Origin: Bifidobacterium breve
GTDB lineage: Bacteria; Bacteroidota; Bacteroidia; Cytophagales; UBA9547
Assembly (NCBI GenBank): GCA_943325655.2
Contig: CALPQG020000006.1
Coordinates: 1 to 21,879, forward strand
Direction: 5' to 3'
Length of the DNA: 21,879 bases
Shown here: positions 7,130 through 13,750 of the stretch, piece after piece
How positions within the stretch are numbered: the stretch's first letter is position 1
Layout of the letters: each line of letters opens with the position of its first letter
The notes under the pieces: generated by a model
Databases searched by the model: none
Told to the model about the DNA's origin: nothing
What the model saw: only the letters and a program-made list of their open reading frames with translations
Translations under genes and position numbers: made by a program

Positions 7130-8665
7130 ATGAAATCAATACTAGTATCCTGTGTGGCTTTAGCATTATTGTTGAGTCAACCAGTATCCGCTCAATATGA
7201 AAATTATGCACTTGATGGCTTGTTATTTTCAAGCTCAAACTTTGGTGGTACGGCCAGGAGCATGGGACTAGCTGGAGCTCAAACAGCTTTAGGGGCAGAC
7301 TTAAGTAGCGCGTCCATTAATCCTGCAGGTTTAGGAATGAGTCGAAAATCTGAATTCACCATTTCACCTATGTTTGGCTATGGAAGTAGTTCAAGTAACT
7401 TATTTAATTCTACCACAAAAGCAAACTACATTAACCCCGCAATTGGCAATATAGGAGCAATTTTTTCATTTGCCAAAGATGATTTGACAGCAGGAAAATG
7501 GAGGGGTGGATCTATTGCAGTGAGTATGTCGCGCATCAAAGATTTCAATAACAGCATTGGTTATTCAGGGGTAAATACTTCTAACTCGATGACAGACTAT
7601 TTTATACAAACAGCAAATGGAACCAATGACCAAGTATATTTAGATGAAGCCAACAATGCAAGTATATCTTCTATACAAAGTTTAGCCTACAAAACTTTTG
7701 TCATCAATCCGGTTAACCCTGGAGGCGATATCTACTACCAGACATTAAATAATATGTCCATCAGAAAAGTAAACCAAAGTGGCTATATCAATACCAAAGG
7801 TAGAATTAACGAATGGAATGTTGCTGGAGGAATTAATTATGACGACAAAATATACCTGGGTGCCTCTTTAGGAATTATGGGATTGTACTATGAAGAAAAC
7901 AAATCATTTACGGAAACAATCAAAGATGCTACACCATTAATCCTACAATCATTTTCCTTACAAGAAGGGAGAACAGTTAATGGAACAGGGATTAAATTGT
8001 CGGGAGGTATTATTGCTAAACCCAATGACCATGTCAAAATTGGTTTATCGCTAATTTCACCAACAGTATATGCTATTGATGAAACTTTTAAGGAAACAAC
8101 AATGACTTCACGCATTGCCCCAAATTACTTTTATCCTGGTGACACCACCCCATTAAACACAACACAAACTGGCGTAATGGGTTCAGGAACGAATAGTTAT
8201 AGGTTAACTACTCCAGGAATCGCAAACTTAGGTGTTTCATTCACAAACAAATATGGCCTAATAAGCACCGAAATTGCAAGTGTAAATTATGCCGGAATTG
8301 ATGTTCAGGATGGTAAAGACCCACGCACATACAGTTCGGCAAATACTTTTGTAGGATCCTACTTTAAATCAACCATAAACGCTAAAGTAGGTGCGGAAAT
8401 CAAAATAGAAAACATCAGGTTAAGAGGAGGCTATGCATATTATGGAGATCCTACCTCAGGTATTGACAATACTGACAGGAGCAAACAATTTATCACTTTG
8501 GGTGCTGGCTACAGATCGCGTGAATATTTTGTTGACATTGCCTATATCAACAGTGTAAACAATAGTGTTTATACTCCGTATACGCTAAGCAATGGCAATG
8601 CACCAAGTGTGGTAAGTAAAAATAACAACACCAATATCATGATCAGTTGCGGTTTGTTTTTCTAA
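7130..8665 (+). CDS. OmpP1/FadL/TodX-type outer-membrane transport protein
   Basis: The 511-residue product starts with a signal peptide (MKSILVSCVALALLLSQPVSAQ). The N-terminal block that follows, FGGTARSMGLAGAQTALGAD and then SSASINPAGLGMS, is the plug/hatch signature of FadL-like channels. The rest is a series of amphipathic strands (for example IYLGASLGIMGLYYEE, GIKLSGGIIAKPNDHVKIGL, IRLRGGYAYYGDP, FITLGAGYRSREYFVDIAYI), and the chain ends in Gly-Leu-Phe-Phe, an outer-membrane-barrel terminus. The family moves hydrophobic compounds across the outer membrane. The actual substrate cannot be told, and in Bacteroidota many homologues have no assigned cargo. It lies 112 bp after the low-complexity gene on the same strand. 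Confidence 0.85.
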   Translation: MKSILVSCVALALLLSQPVSAQYENYALDGLLFSSSNFGGTARSMGLAGAQTALGADLSSASINPAGLGMSRKSEFTISPMFGYGSSSSNLFNSTTKANYINPAIGNIGAIFSFAKDDLTAGKWRGGSIAVSMSRIKDFNNSIGYSGVNTSNSMTDYFIQTANGTNDQVYLDEANNASISSIQSLAYKTFVINPVNPGGDIYYQTLNNMSIRKVNQSGYINTKGRINEWNVAGGINYDDKIYLGASLGIMGLYYEENKSFTETIKDATPLILQSFSLQEGRTVNGTGIKLSGGIIAKPNDHVKIGLSLISPTVYAIDETFKETTMTSRIAPNYFYPGDTTPLNTTQTGVMGSGTNSYRLTTPGIANLGVSFTNKYGLISTEIASVNYAGIDVQDGKDPRTYSSANTFVGSYFKSTINAKVGAEIKIENIRLRGGYAYYGDPTSGIDNTDRSKQFITLGAGYRSREYFVDIAYINSVNNSVYTPYTLSNGNAPSVVSKNNNTNIMISCGLFF

Positions 8666-8757
8666 ATATTTTTCCAAAAAGTAAGTAACCATTAGATAAT
8701 TTCAGCATATTTGATTTAATTGACCATTGGTTAAAAATCAAGAAGATATTTACAACT

Positions 8758-9645
8758 ATGTTAAAATTTTGCAAAGCTTTTGTCGTAGGAACATTGATTT
8801 GTTTCGGAGCGCTCCTCGGCTTTGCTCAAAACATCCCTCAAAATGGAGAACTGGCTCCTGATATTGTGATACCCAATTCAAATGGCACTTCAATCCACCT
8901 GAATTCATTGAGAGGAAAAGTGGTTTTGATAGATTTTTGGGCTTCCTGGTGTGGGCCATGCAGAATGGCAAACGAAGAAACGATTGATGTTTATAAAGAA
9001 TACCAACCCAAAGGATTTGAAATTTTTAGCATTTCTCTTGACCGTAAAAAGGAACCTTGGCTCAGGGCTATAAAAGACGATCATTTACCCTGGCCTAACC
9101 ATGGCTGCGACTTCAAAGAATGGAATTCAGAAAGTTGTACGAGGTACCATGTTGAAGCATTGCCTACCACTTACCTCATTGACGAGCATGGCTATATTAT
9201 TTCTACAGATGTAGATTATTATGACTTGAATAAAATCCTTAAAAAACATTTTAATAAAACCATATTTTACCCAAGAGAAAGCGCAAATAAATTAATAATA
9301 TCACAGGAAACCAAGTTTGAAATCCAAACCGATGAAGGTAAAATAATTTCTAAAGGAAATGGCAAAGAAGTTGATATTCGCAATTTAGCAGAAGGAGATT
9401 ATATGTTAAAAATCGATGGCAGAGAAGAACACTTCAAAAAAATAGCCCATCCTATAGAACAAACAAATATCTTTGATGACTCCTTACAAATTAGGTTTTC
9501 AAAAGAAGCAACTATTAAAATTTACAACAAAAGAGGTTACAAAGTATTGGAAAAACATAATACCACAGAGATTGAAAAATCATTGTTTGAAAAAGGGGAT
9601 TATTATATTTGGATTGATGGGAATATGTTCCTGGTAACGCTTTAA
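8758..9645 (+). CDS. TlpA-like thiol-disulfide oxidoreductase with two C-terminal repeat modules
   Basis: The 295-residue product has a signal peptide (MLKFCKAFVVGTLICFGALL, then GFAQ). Its redoxin domain (about 30-165) carries the active site WCGPC with Cys65 and Cys68 and the cis-proline in EALPTTYLI (Pro136), so it should act as a reductant in the periplasm. Two extra cysteines (117 and 127) lie just before the cis-proline loop. After the redoxin fold come two similar beta modules, residues 183-228 and 251-295. Each has a strand, a (D/N)xxGxxV-like turn, an L-x-x-GDY-x-x-x-IDG core and a final strand. They resemble type IX secretion C-terminal domains in pattern but are not a confident match. 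The mobile element at 9655 starts 10 bp after the stop. Confidence 0.85.
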   Translation: MLKFCKAFVVGTLICFGALLGFAQNIPQNGELAPDIVIPNSNGTSIHLNSLRGKVVLIDFWASWCGPCRMANEETIDVYKEYQPKGFEIFSISLDRKKEPWLRAIKDDHLPWPNHGCDFKEWNSESCTRYHVEALPTTYLIDEHGYIISTDVDYYDLNKILKKHFNKTIFYPRESANKLIISQETKFEIQTDEGKIISKGNGKEVDIRNLAEGDYMLKIDGREEHFKKIAHPIEQTNIFDDSLQIRFSKEATIKIYNKRGYKVLEKHNTTEIEKSLFEKGDYYIWIDGNMFLVTL

Positions 9646-9646
9646 T

Positions 9647-9654
9647 TAAAACAT
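9647..9654 (+). repeat. Target-site duplication, left copy
   Basis: TAAAACAT here is repeated exactly at 10243-10250, on the outer side of both inverted ends of the element. The next base (T) also matches, so the duplication is 8 or 9 bp. This is the footprint of an insertion event, and removing the element and one copy restores a short spacer between the TlpA gene and its terminator. Confidence 0.85.
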
Positions 9655-9675
9655 TAGGTATAGGCGTTTAGGTCG
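9655..9675 (+). repeat. Left terminal inverted repeat of the mobile element
   Basis: A 21-base end that matches 10222-10242 on the opposite strand without a mismatch. Because the inner sequence shows no similarity between the ends, the 21-base identity looks like a transposase recognition end, not an inverted duplication of a larger region. Confidence 0.88.
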
Positions 9676-9710
9676 TACAAATTGATAATTTGCTTATCTT
9701 TGTTTTTAAT

Positions 9711-9788
9711 ATGACAAGGTATGAATTTACAGGTGTAAAAACACTTGAAAACTTGCAAGGATACTTAGATGAATATCATTGGCACTAG
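9711..9788 (+). pseudogene. Short broken ORF inside the mobile element, possible transposase N-terminal remnant
   Basis: An ATG at 9711 opens 25 codons beginning MTRYEFTGVKTLENLQGYLD and ending at TAG 9786-9788. Just upstream, TATCTTTG (9695-9702) is a full match to the Bacteroidota -7 box TAnnTTTG, so the ORF could be transcribed from inside the element. The start EFTGVKTLENL recalls N-termini of some IS1595-like transposases, but it is far too short to assign. A second open stretch, in a shifted frame from 9779 to the TAG at about 9836, continues with LALDDFLWVEMIKRVLQK, which suggests a frameshift or deletion scar. The call is tentative. Confidence 0.35.
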
Positions 9789-9921
9789 ATGATTTTCTGT
9801 GGGTGGAGATGATTAAAAGGGTGTTGCAAAAGTAGCTGTGCTTGAATTTGTATGTTTTTATATTTTTAATCTTAGCATAATTTTCTTGAATATTATTTTT
9901 ATTAGTGTTTTTTTAAAATTA

Positions 9922-10055
9922 TTGGGGCGATTCCGCCGCGGCGGACCGTGCTTTCGCAACTCGCTTTTTTCTTAGTTACCTAGCATTTGTGTTTCAATTT
10001 AAGCATAAAACAACTAAGAAGGCAGCGCTCAAACAATTGCTCAATCCCTATCGCA
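9922..10055 (+). ncRNA. GC-rich, hairpin-bearing cassette within the mobile element; RNA-like candidate
   Basis: This stretch stands out from its AT-rich surroundings. It starts TTGGGGCGATT, passes through the perfect 12-base palindrome CCGCCGCGGCGG (9933-9944) and ACCGTGCTTTCGC. It then has a 9-bp stem TTCTTAGTT/AACTAAGAA (9969-9977 with 10012-10020) closing a 34-base loop, and ends with GGCAGCGCTC...TTGCTCAATCCCTATCGC. GCGAT at 9927-9931 can pair with ATCGC at 10050-10054 to close the whole unit. I recall similar two-block motifs separated by a variable hairpin as dispersed intergenic repeats in Bacteroidota genomes. That is memory and was not searched. Strand and transcription are unknown. 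Confidence 0.45.
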
Positions 10056-10221
10056 AATCCACACAATACCATCAACTATGTTACTATTAATAACAGTATT
10101 TCATATAGAGGCATATCATTTTCGGTACAATAGAAGGAATAATTTAGGGACAATATTCAATTTACTACTAGTAAAGTTCATAAAAAATACTCCTATTCGC
10201 TTAAAATGAAGAAAAACAATG

Positions 10222-10242
10222 CGACCTAAACGCCTATACCTA
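10222..10242 (-). repeat. Right terminal inverted repeat of the mobile element
   Basis: Exact inverse complement of 9655-9675, directly followed by the second copy of TAAAACAT (10243-10250). Reading inward from this end on the minus strand there is a 21-codon ORF (MNFTSSKLNIVPKLFLLLYRK), too short and without recognised similarity to call a gene. Confidence 0.88.
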
Positions 10243-10250
10243 TAAAACAT
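10243..10250 (+). repeat. Target-site duplication, right copy
   Basis: TAAAACAT repeats the left copy at 9647-9654, and the following T extends the match to nine bases. It abuts the right inverted end exactly. Confidence 0.85.
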
Positions 10251-10287
10251 TATATACAACGAAAGAATCTCATTGTAAATAAAACAA

Positions 10288-10327
10288 AAAAAGGGCTATA
10301 GAAATAATTTTTTCTGTAGCCCTTTTT
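10288..10327. terminator. Bidirectional terminator of the DeoR-type gene (and originally the TlpA-like gene)
   Basis: AAAAAGGGCTATAGAAA (10288-10304) pairs with TTTCTGTAGCCCTTTTT (10311-10327), a 17-bp stem with one T-G position and a 6-base loop. A-runs on one side and T-runs on the other give a tail in both directions. It lies 27 bp past the stop of the minus-strand regulator. Without the mobile element it would be about 50 bp behind the TlpA-like gene and could terminate that as well. Confidence 0.85.
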
Positions 10328-10354
10328 AAATATTTACTAAATATTATACTTGTA

Positions 10355-11137
10355 TTATATTTTTGCAATATGAATAGTCACTCCTTTTTCTTGAAATATT
10401 TTCAATAAATTAGGAGGAATATTGCTATCTGTTATTATTGAAAGATTATTGGTCACCTCTGCAATTTTAGACATGCTTCTTTTGTTGAATTTAGAAGAGT
10501 CCGTCACCAAAATAATTTCTTTGGAAATTTTAATCATTGCCCTGTTAAGATTTGCTTCTTCGATATTAGGAGTATAAATACCATTAATATCAATTGCATC
10601 AACTCCTAAAATTAGTTTATCACAATAAAATTCGTTGAGATTTTGCTCTGAAGTCATCCCAACAAGCGAACAAGAAGTATGTCTTAAAATACCACCTGGA
10701 ACAATTACCGTAATATTAGGATTGTCAGTAAACAATGACATAATATTGATAGCATTGGTAACAATGGTTAAAAACTTATAATTGGCCAAAAGTTTGGCAA
10801 CTTCTTCTGTCGTTGAACCAGAATCTATAAATACAGTATCTCCCTCAGAAATTAAGGTTGCCGCAATTTGAGCAATGGCCTTTTTTTCCTTTAAATTTTT
10901 ACTCGTTTTTTCAGAAAGCTTAGAATCTCTATTGATTTCACTCGCTTTAATCGCTCCACCTCTTGCCCTTACTAATAAGTTTTTTTCTTCAAGACTTCCT
11001 AAATCATTTCTGATAGTTACTTCACTTACGCCAAACAATTTGCTAAGTTCTGTCACATTCACTTCAAAATGTTCATCTAATTTCCTGAGAATTAGAGACC
11101 GTCTCTTGGCTGTAGTTATTTTTTCTTTGGGTTCCAA
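10355..11137 (-). CDS. DeoR/GlpR/AgaR-family transcriptional regulator
   Basis: The 260-residue product has the family layout. An N-terminal helix-turn-helix covers about 12-62 (RRSLILRKLDEHFEVNVTEL, then SKLFGVSEVTIRNDLGSLEE and LVRARGGA). The C-terminal sensor domain carries DSGSTT (105-110), TNA, VPGG, KLILGVDAID, GIYTPNIEEANLNRAMI and ILVTDSSKF. Such sensor domains bind sugar phosphates and release DNA. The start is a TTG: an in-frame stop lies 15 bases upstream, and the length and N-terminus from the TTG are normal. It is divergent from the sugar operon starting at 11573, so it is the probable repressor of that operon. AgaR of GalNAc pathways belongs to the same family, but effector identity is inferred. 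Confidence 0.9.
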   Translation of the reverse strand: MEPKEKITTAKRRSLILRKLDEHFEVNVTELSKLFGVSEVTIRNDLGSLEEKNLLVRARGGAIKASEINRDSKLSEKTSKNLKEKKAIAQIAATLISEGDTVFIDSGSTTEEVAKLLANYKFLTIVTNAINIMSLFTDNPNITVIVPGGILRHTSCSLVGMTSEQNLNEFYCDKLILGVDAIDINGIYTPNIEEANLNRAMIKISKEIILVTDSSKFNKRSMSKIAEVTNNLSIITDSNIPPNLLKIFQEKGVTIHIAKI

Positions 11138-11174
11138 TTTGTGGTGTCTTTAATTGTTGTAAATCTAAGATATT

Positions 11175-11182
11175 CAAATGTA
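11175..11182 (-). promoter_or_regulatory. Promoter -7 box of the DeoR-type gene
   Basis: On the minus strand this reads TACATTTG, a full match to the Bacteroidota -7 consensus TAnnTTTG, 38 bases before the TTG start. A CTTG at 11207-11204 lies about 21 bases upstream and can serve as the -33 element. Confidence 0.5.
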
Positions 11183-11192
11183 AGAAAAAAAC

Positions 11193-11243
11193 GAAAGAAT
11201 ATACAAGCTTTTGCAATTATTTTTATTCTTTCTTTTATTCTTT
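11193..11243. promoter_or_regulatory. Inverted and direct repeats over the regulator's own promoter
   Basis: GAAAGAATA (11193-11201) is the exact inverse of TATTCTTTC (11224-11232), and TTTTATTCTTT occurs twice in a row (11221-11231 and 11233-11243, 12-bp period). The left arm lies within CGAAAG (11192-11197), a core shared with the operon-side repeats. The site overlaps the proposed -33 region of the regulator gene, which fits autoregulation; this is inferred from position. Confidence 0.4.
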
Positions 11244-11494
11244 TGTAGTAGCACTATTACAGTATTGAAAGCAATATCCTTTTACCATGTATAAATAAAT
11301 TAACACTTTATATATAATTGAATTATTGCACACATATTAGTATAAAATTAGCCTTATTCACATCCTATGCACTTTTATTTTAAGACATGGTATTTATTAT
11401 ATGATAAATACATCCAATGTTATCCAAATATAGTATTCACTGTAGACTTACCGATTACCACAAATAATTTTTGTTTTAATTGTAAAAAAAAGTC

Positions 11495-11521
11495 TTCGAA
11501 AGTTTTATATTATCTTTCGAA
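11495..11521 (+). promoter_or_regulatory. Operator-like inverted repeat over the sugar-operon promoter
   Basis: TTCGAAAG (11495-11502) and CTTTCGAA (11514-11521) form a perfect inverted repeat with an 11-base spacer. It lies just upstream of the -7 box and covers the -33 region. DeoR-family repressors commonly bind TCG-containing A/T-rich repeats, so this is the best candidate operator for the divergent regulator. Confidence 0.6.
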
Positions 11522-11526
11522 TTGTT

Positions 11527-11534
11527 TATATTTG
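11527..11534 (+). promoter_or_regulatory. Promoter -7 box of the sugar operon
   Basis: TATATTTG matches TAnnTTTG at every defined base. Transcription should start near 11541, giving a leader of about 32 bases to the ATG at 11573. A weak -33 element (GTTTT, 11502-11506) lies at a spacing of about 20 bp, inside the inverted repeat. Confidence 0.65.
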
Positions 11535-11540
11535 TGTTAC

Positions 11541-11580
11541 AATTCGAATTTATCGAAATTTATCGAAATTTAATGAAAGT
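11541..11580 (+). repeat. Four 10-bp-phased TCGAA repeats at the operon transcription start
   Basis: The 40 bases divide into AATTCGAATT (a palindrome), TATCGAAATT, TATCGAAATT and TAATGAAAGT. The second and third units are identical, and the fourth is degenerate and includes the start codon. The 10-bp period puts the units on one face of the helix. Together with 11495-11521 this looks like an extended repressor site covering promoter and leader. Confidence 0.6.
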
Positions 11581-12769
11581 TAAGGACATGGAAAATAAAG
11601 TATTAGGTATCGAAAAACAATGGTTGATAGACAACAAAGGAATTCATACCGCATCTGAAATTGCTGGTCAACCTTCTTTATGGCTAGAAACTTGGGAAGC
11701 CCTAAACAAACAAAGTGCAACACTTGAAGCTTTTATTGAAACCGTAATTTCTAACGAACAATTAGACATTATTCTTACTGGTGCAGGCACATCGGCCTTT
11801 ATTGGTGAAGTATTGGTCGCATCGTTTAAAAATGCTTTCAATAAAGATGTTAGGGCTTTGTCAACCACAGATTTAATGACATATCCTGACCATTATCTCA
11901 ATAAAGAAAAACCAACGCTATTAATTTCATTTGCCCGTTCAGGAAATAGTCCTGAAAGTGTTGGCGTTGTAGACATCGCAAATCAATTTTGTAAAAATAT
12001 TTACCACCTTATTATTACCTGTAATAAAGATGGTGCTTTAGCCAAACAATATCATGGAGAAAATGTATTCACATTTATTCTTCCCCCAAAATCAAATGAT
12101 AAAAGTCTGGCCATGACTGGAAGTTTTACAGCTATGTTACTTTCAGGCTTACTCATTTCAAGGTACAATGAAATTCAAACTTTAAAATCTAAAGTTGAAT
12201 CAATAGCCAATACAGCGACAAACATCCTCCAAAAACAACTGGATCAATTGCATAAAATTGCGCAACTGGGTTTTGAAAGAGCTGTATTTCTTGGTTCAGG
12301 ACCAATGCTTGGTATTGCAACTGAAGGACATTTAAAAGTACAAGAACTGACCGATGGTAAAGTAGTTTGTAAAAATGATTCTTACTTAGGATTCAGGCAT
12401 GGTCCTAAAGCAGTAATTGACAAAACTACACTTATCGTATACCACTTCGCAAACAACGAATATGTTCGCCAATTTGAAAAGGACCTTGTAAAAGAAATCC
12501 ACCAAAGACAAGACGGTATATTCAGATTGGGTATCGGCGTTCCGAACTTAAACAAAGACTTGGTAGATGTATTGATAGATTTACCTGGTTGCGAAGATAT
12601 GGACGATGCCTGGATGGCCGTTTGTAGTATTTTACCAGATCAAATACTGGCATTCTTCAAATGTATCAATGTTGGTCTTTCTCCAGATGAACCATCTGTA
12701 AGTGGCAATATTGCAAGAGTAGTACAAGGTGTAATTATTTATCCCTATCAAGCCAATGTCGAAGTATAA
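11573..12769 (+). CDS. agaS: AgaS-like SIS-domain sugar-phosphate deaminase/isomerase
   Basis: The reading frame extends upstream, but the promoter lies at 11527, so the start is ATG 11573 (398 residues) or ATG 11588 (393). Two SIS domains are visible. The first has ILTGAGTSAFIGEVL and ISFARSGNSPESVGVV, and the second has VFLGSGPMLGIATEGHLKVQ followed by ELTDG and SYLGFRHGPKAVI. The E-x-x-L-K-x-x-E-x-T-x-G and GFRHGP blocks are those of AgaS, which converts galactosamine-6-phosphate to tagatose-6-phosphate with release of ammonia. Length agrees with the family (about 385-390). It is the first gene of the operon and overlaps the next kinase gene by 14 bp. Other SIS-type deglycases of similar architecture are an alternative. 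Confidence 0.8.
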   Translation: MKVKDMENKVLGIEKQWLIDNKGIHTASEIAGQPSLWLETWEALNKQSATLEAFIETVISNEQLDIILTGAGTSAFIGEVLVASFKNAFNKDVRALSTTDLMTYPDHYLNKEKPTLLISFARSGNSPESVGVVDIANQFCKNIYHLIITCNKDGALAKQYHGENVFTFILPPKSNDKSLAMTGSFTAMLLSGLLISRYNEIQTLKSKVESIANTATNILQKQLDQLHKIAQLGFERAVFLGSGPMLGIATEGHLKVQELTDGKVVCKNDSYLGFRHGPKAVIDKTTLIVYHFANNEYVRQFEKDLVKEIHQRQDGIFRLGIGVPNLNKDLVDVLIDLPGCEDMDDAWMAVCSILPDQILAFFKCINVGLSPDEPSVSGNIARVVQGVIIYPYQANVEV

Positions 12770-13700
12770 CAATTTTGGTCAGTATATTTTAGTAGTATGC
12801 CCCAATCCTGCAGTAGATATATATGCTAAAATTGATTCCTTTAAACAAGGTGGAACCAATCGAATTGTAGAAGAAACTCAATTCCCTGGAGGAAAAGGAG
12901 TTCATGTGGCGATGGCTGCCGCTGAATTAGGCGAAAAAGTAGTTTTACTTGGTTTCTGGGGTGGTCCTACAGGAACCTGGATAAAAAAAGAAATAGAAGA
13001 GAGATTCCCTTCAATTCAATGTGTTGGACCAGAAGTAACGGGATGGACACGTTGTTGTTATACCTTCAAATCAAACAGTGATTTTGACGATGCTGAATTA
13101 TTAGGTACCGGTCCGACATTGAATGAAAATAATATTGAAGCATTTCAGGATACATTCGAAAAATACATTAACAATTCAACCTGTGTATGCTTGAGTGGTT
13201 CATGGCCAAAAGGCGCTCCCGAAAATGGTTATGCCAATATGATTAAAGTGTCTAAAACTAATCATAAAGCTACATTTCTTGATTGTACAGGTGTTCAGTT
13301 GGAGAATGCCATTAAAATGAAACCGTATATGGTTCATTTAAATAAAAAAGAGGTTTGTGAAGCTTATGGTGTAAATGACATTAAAGAAGCTATCGCACAA
13401 TTGGTCAAAACATGTGACTATGCGGCAGTAACAGACGGAGCAAAAGGTTTATACCTTGCCGATTCAACTTCCTTGATTCAAGCATCTTGCACACTTGAAA
13501 AAGATAAAATTTACAGCACTGTTGGCTGCGGAGATTGTTTAACTGCAGGATTGGTGGTGGCCTATGTAAGAAATCTAAATAACGATGCATTAGCAAAAAT
13601 GGCAGTAGCCTGCGGTTCAGCAAATTGCCTGAGAAAAGATTTAGGAATGTTATATGCACAAGATGTTGCTATGCTTTTGGAGCAAGCAATCATAGTTTAA
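12756..13700 (+). CDS. PfkB-family hexose-phosphate kinase, tagatose-6-phosphate/1-phosphofructokinase type
   Basis: The 314-residue product is of the LacC/FruK kind: NPAVDIYAKIDSFKQGGTNR near the N-terminus, the PGGKGVHVA substrate/lid motif (GGKG at 45-48), LSGSWPKGAP, and a C-terminal STVGCGDCLTAGLV block with the probable catalytic base Asp260. The canonical anion-hole GAGD is GCGD here. With AgaS upstream and a class II aldolase downstream, phosphorylation of tagatose-6-phosphate at C1 is the natural role. Fructose-1-phosphate or fructose-6-phosphate remain alternatives. Translation is probably coupled to the SIS gene through the 14-bp overlap. Confidence 0.8.
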   Translation: MSKYNNFGQYILVVCPNPAVDIYAKIDSFKQGGTNRIVEETQFPGGKGVHVAMAAAELGEKVVLLGFWGGPTGTWIKKEIEERFPSIQCVGPEVTGWTRCCYTFKSNSDFDDAELLGTGPTLNENNIEAFQDTFEKYINNSTCVCLSGSWPKGAPENGYANMIKVSKTNHKATFLDCTGVQLENAIKMKPYMVHLNKKEVCEAYGVNDIKEAIAQLVKTCDYAAVTDGAKGLYLADSTSLIQASCTLEKDKIYSTVGCGDCLTAGLVVAYVRNLNNDALAKMAVACGSANCLRKDLGMLYAQDVAMLLEQAIIV

Positions 13701-13750
13701 AATATTGAAATCATTGATGATTTGTTGTGTCAAAATAAAATTATAGCCCC

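Larger units (their letters stand above)
9655..10242. mobile_element. 588-bp non-autonomous insertion element (MITE-like) with 21-bp perfect inverted ends
   Basis: The left end (9655-9675) begins TAGGTATAGGCGTTTAGGTC plus G, and 10222-10242 is its exact inverse complement. The two ends diverge immediately inside. An 8-9 bp direct repeat (TAAAACAT) flanks them. The interior has no transposase-sized ORF. It holds a Bacteroidota-type -7 box and a short broken ORF near the left end, a GC-rich folded cassette in the middle (9922-10055), and AT-rich DNA on the right. 8-bp duplications are known for families such as IS1595, ISL3, IS66 and IS6; which family mobilised this element cannot be decided here. 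It sits in the gap between the convergent TlpA-like and deoR-type genes and accounts for most of the gene-free stretch 9646-10354. Confidence 0.85.
11138..11572. other. 435-bp divergent control region between the DeoR-type gene and the sugar operon
   Basis: No credible gene is present; the 68-codon ORF at 11367 has no family features and crosses the operon promoter. The region holds a minus-strand -7 box for the regulator gene (11175-11182), the symmetric site at 11193-11232, a small AT palindrome TATTTAT-N6-ATAAATA (11391-11410), and the operon promoter with its TCGAAA repeats (11495-11580). The stretch 11250-11390 shows nothing I can assign. Confidence 0.6.

Noticed and set aside
9781..9798. 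TGGCACT near the element start as a third sigma-54 site
   Set aside because: No TTGC at the required distance (the matching position reads GATT).
9922..10055. Reading the GC-rich cassette as a tRNA, retron RNA or CRISPR repeat
   Set aside because: No cloverleaf, no reverse transcriptase gene nearby and no repeated spacer pattern.
11391..11410. TATTTAT-N6-ATAAATA palindrome as a regulator site
   Set aside because: Pure A/T symmetry in very AT-rich DNA, far from either promoter and without the TCGAAA core; kept only as a note in the control-region entry.
11522..11572. Upstream TTG extension of the AgaS-like gene
   Set aside because: The extension would begin before the -7 box and transcription start, so it cannot be translated from this promoter.
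11367..11573. 68-codon plus-strand ORF in the regulator/operon divergent region
   Set aside because: It has no family features, is Tyr/Asn/Cys-rich in the way random AT-rich DNA translates, and runs through the proposed operator and promoter.
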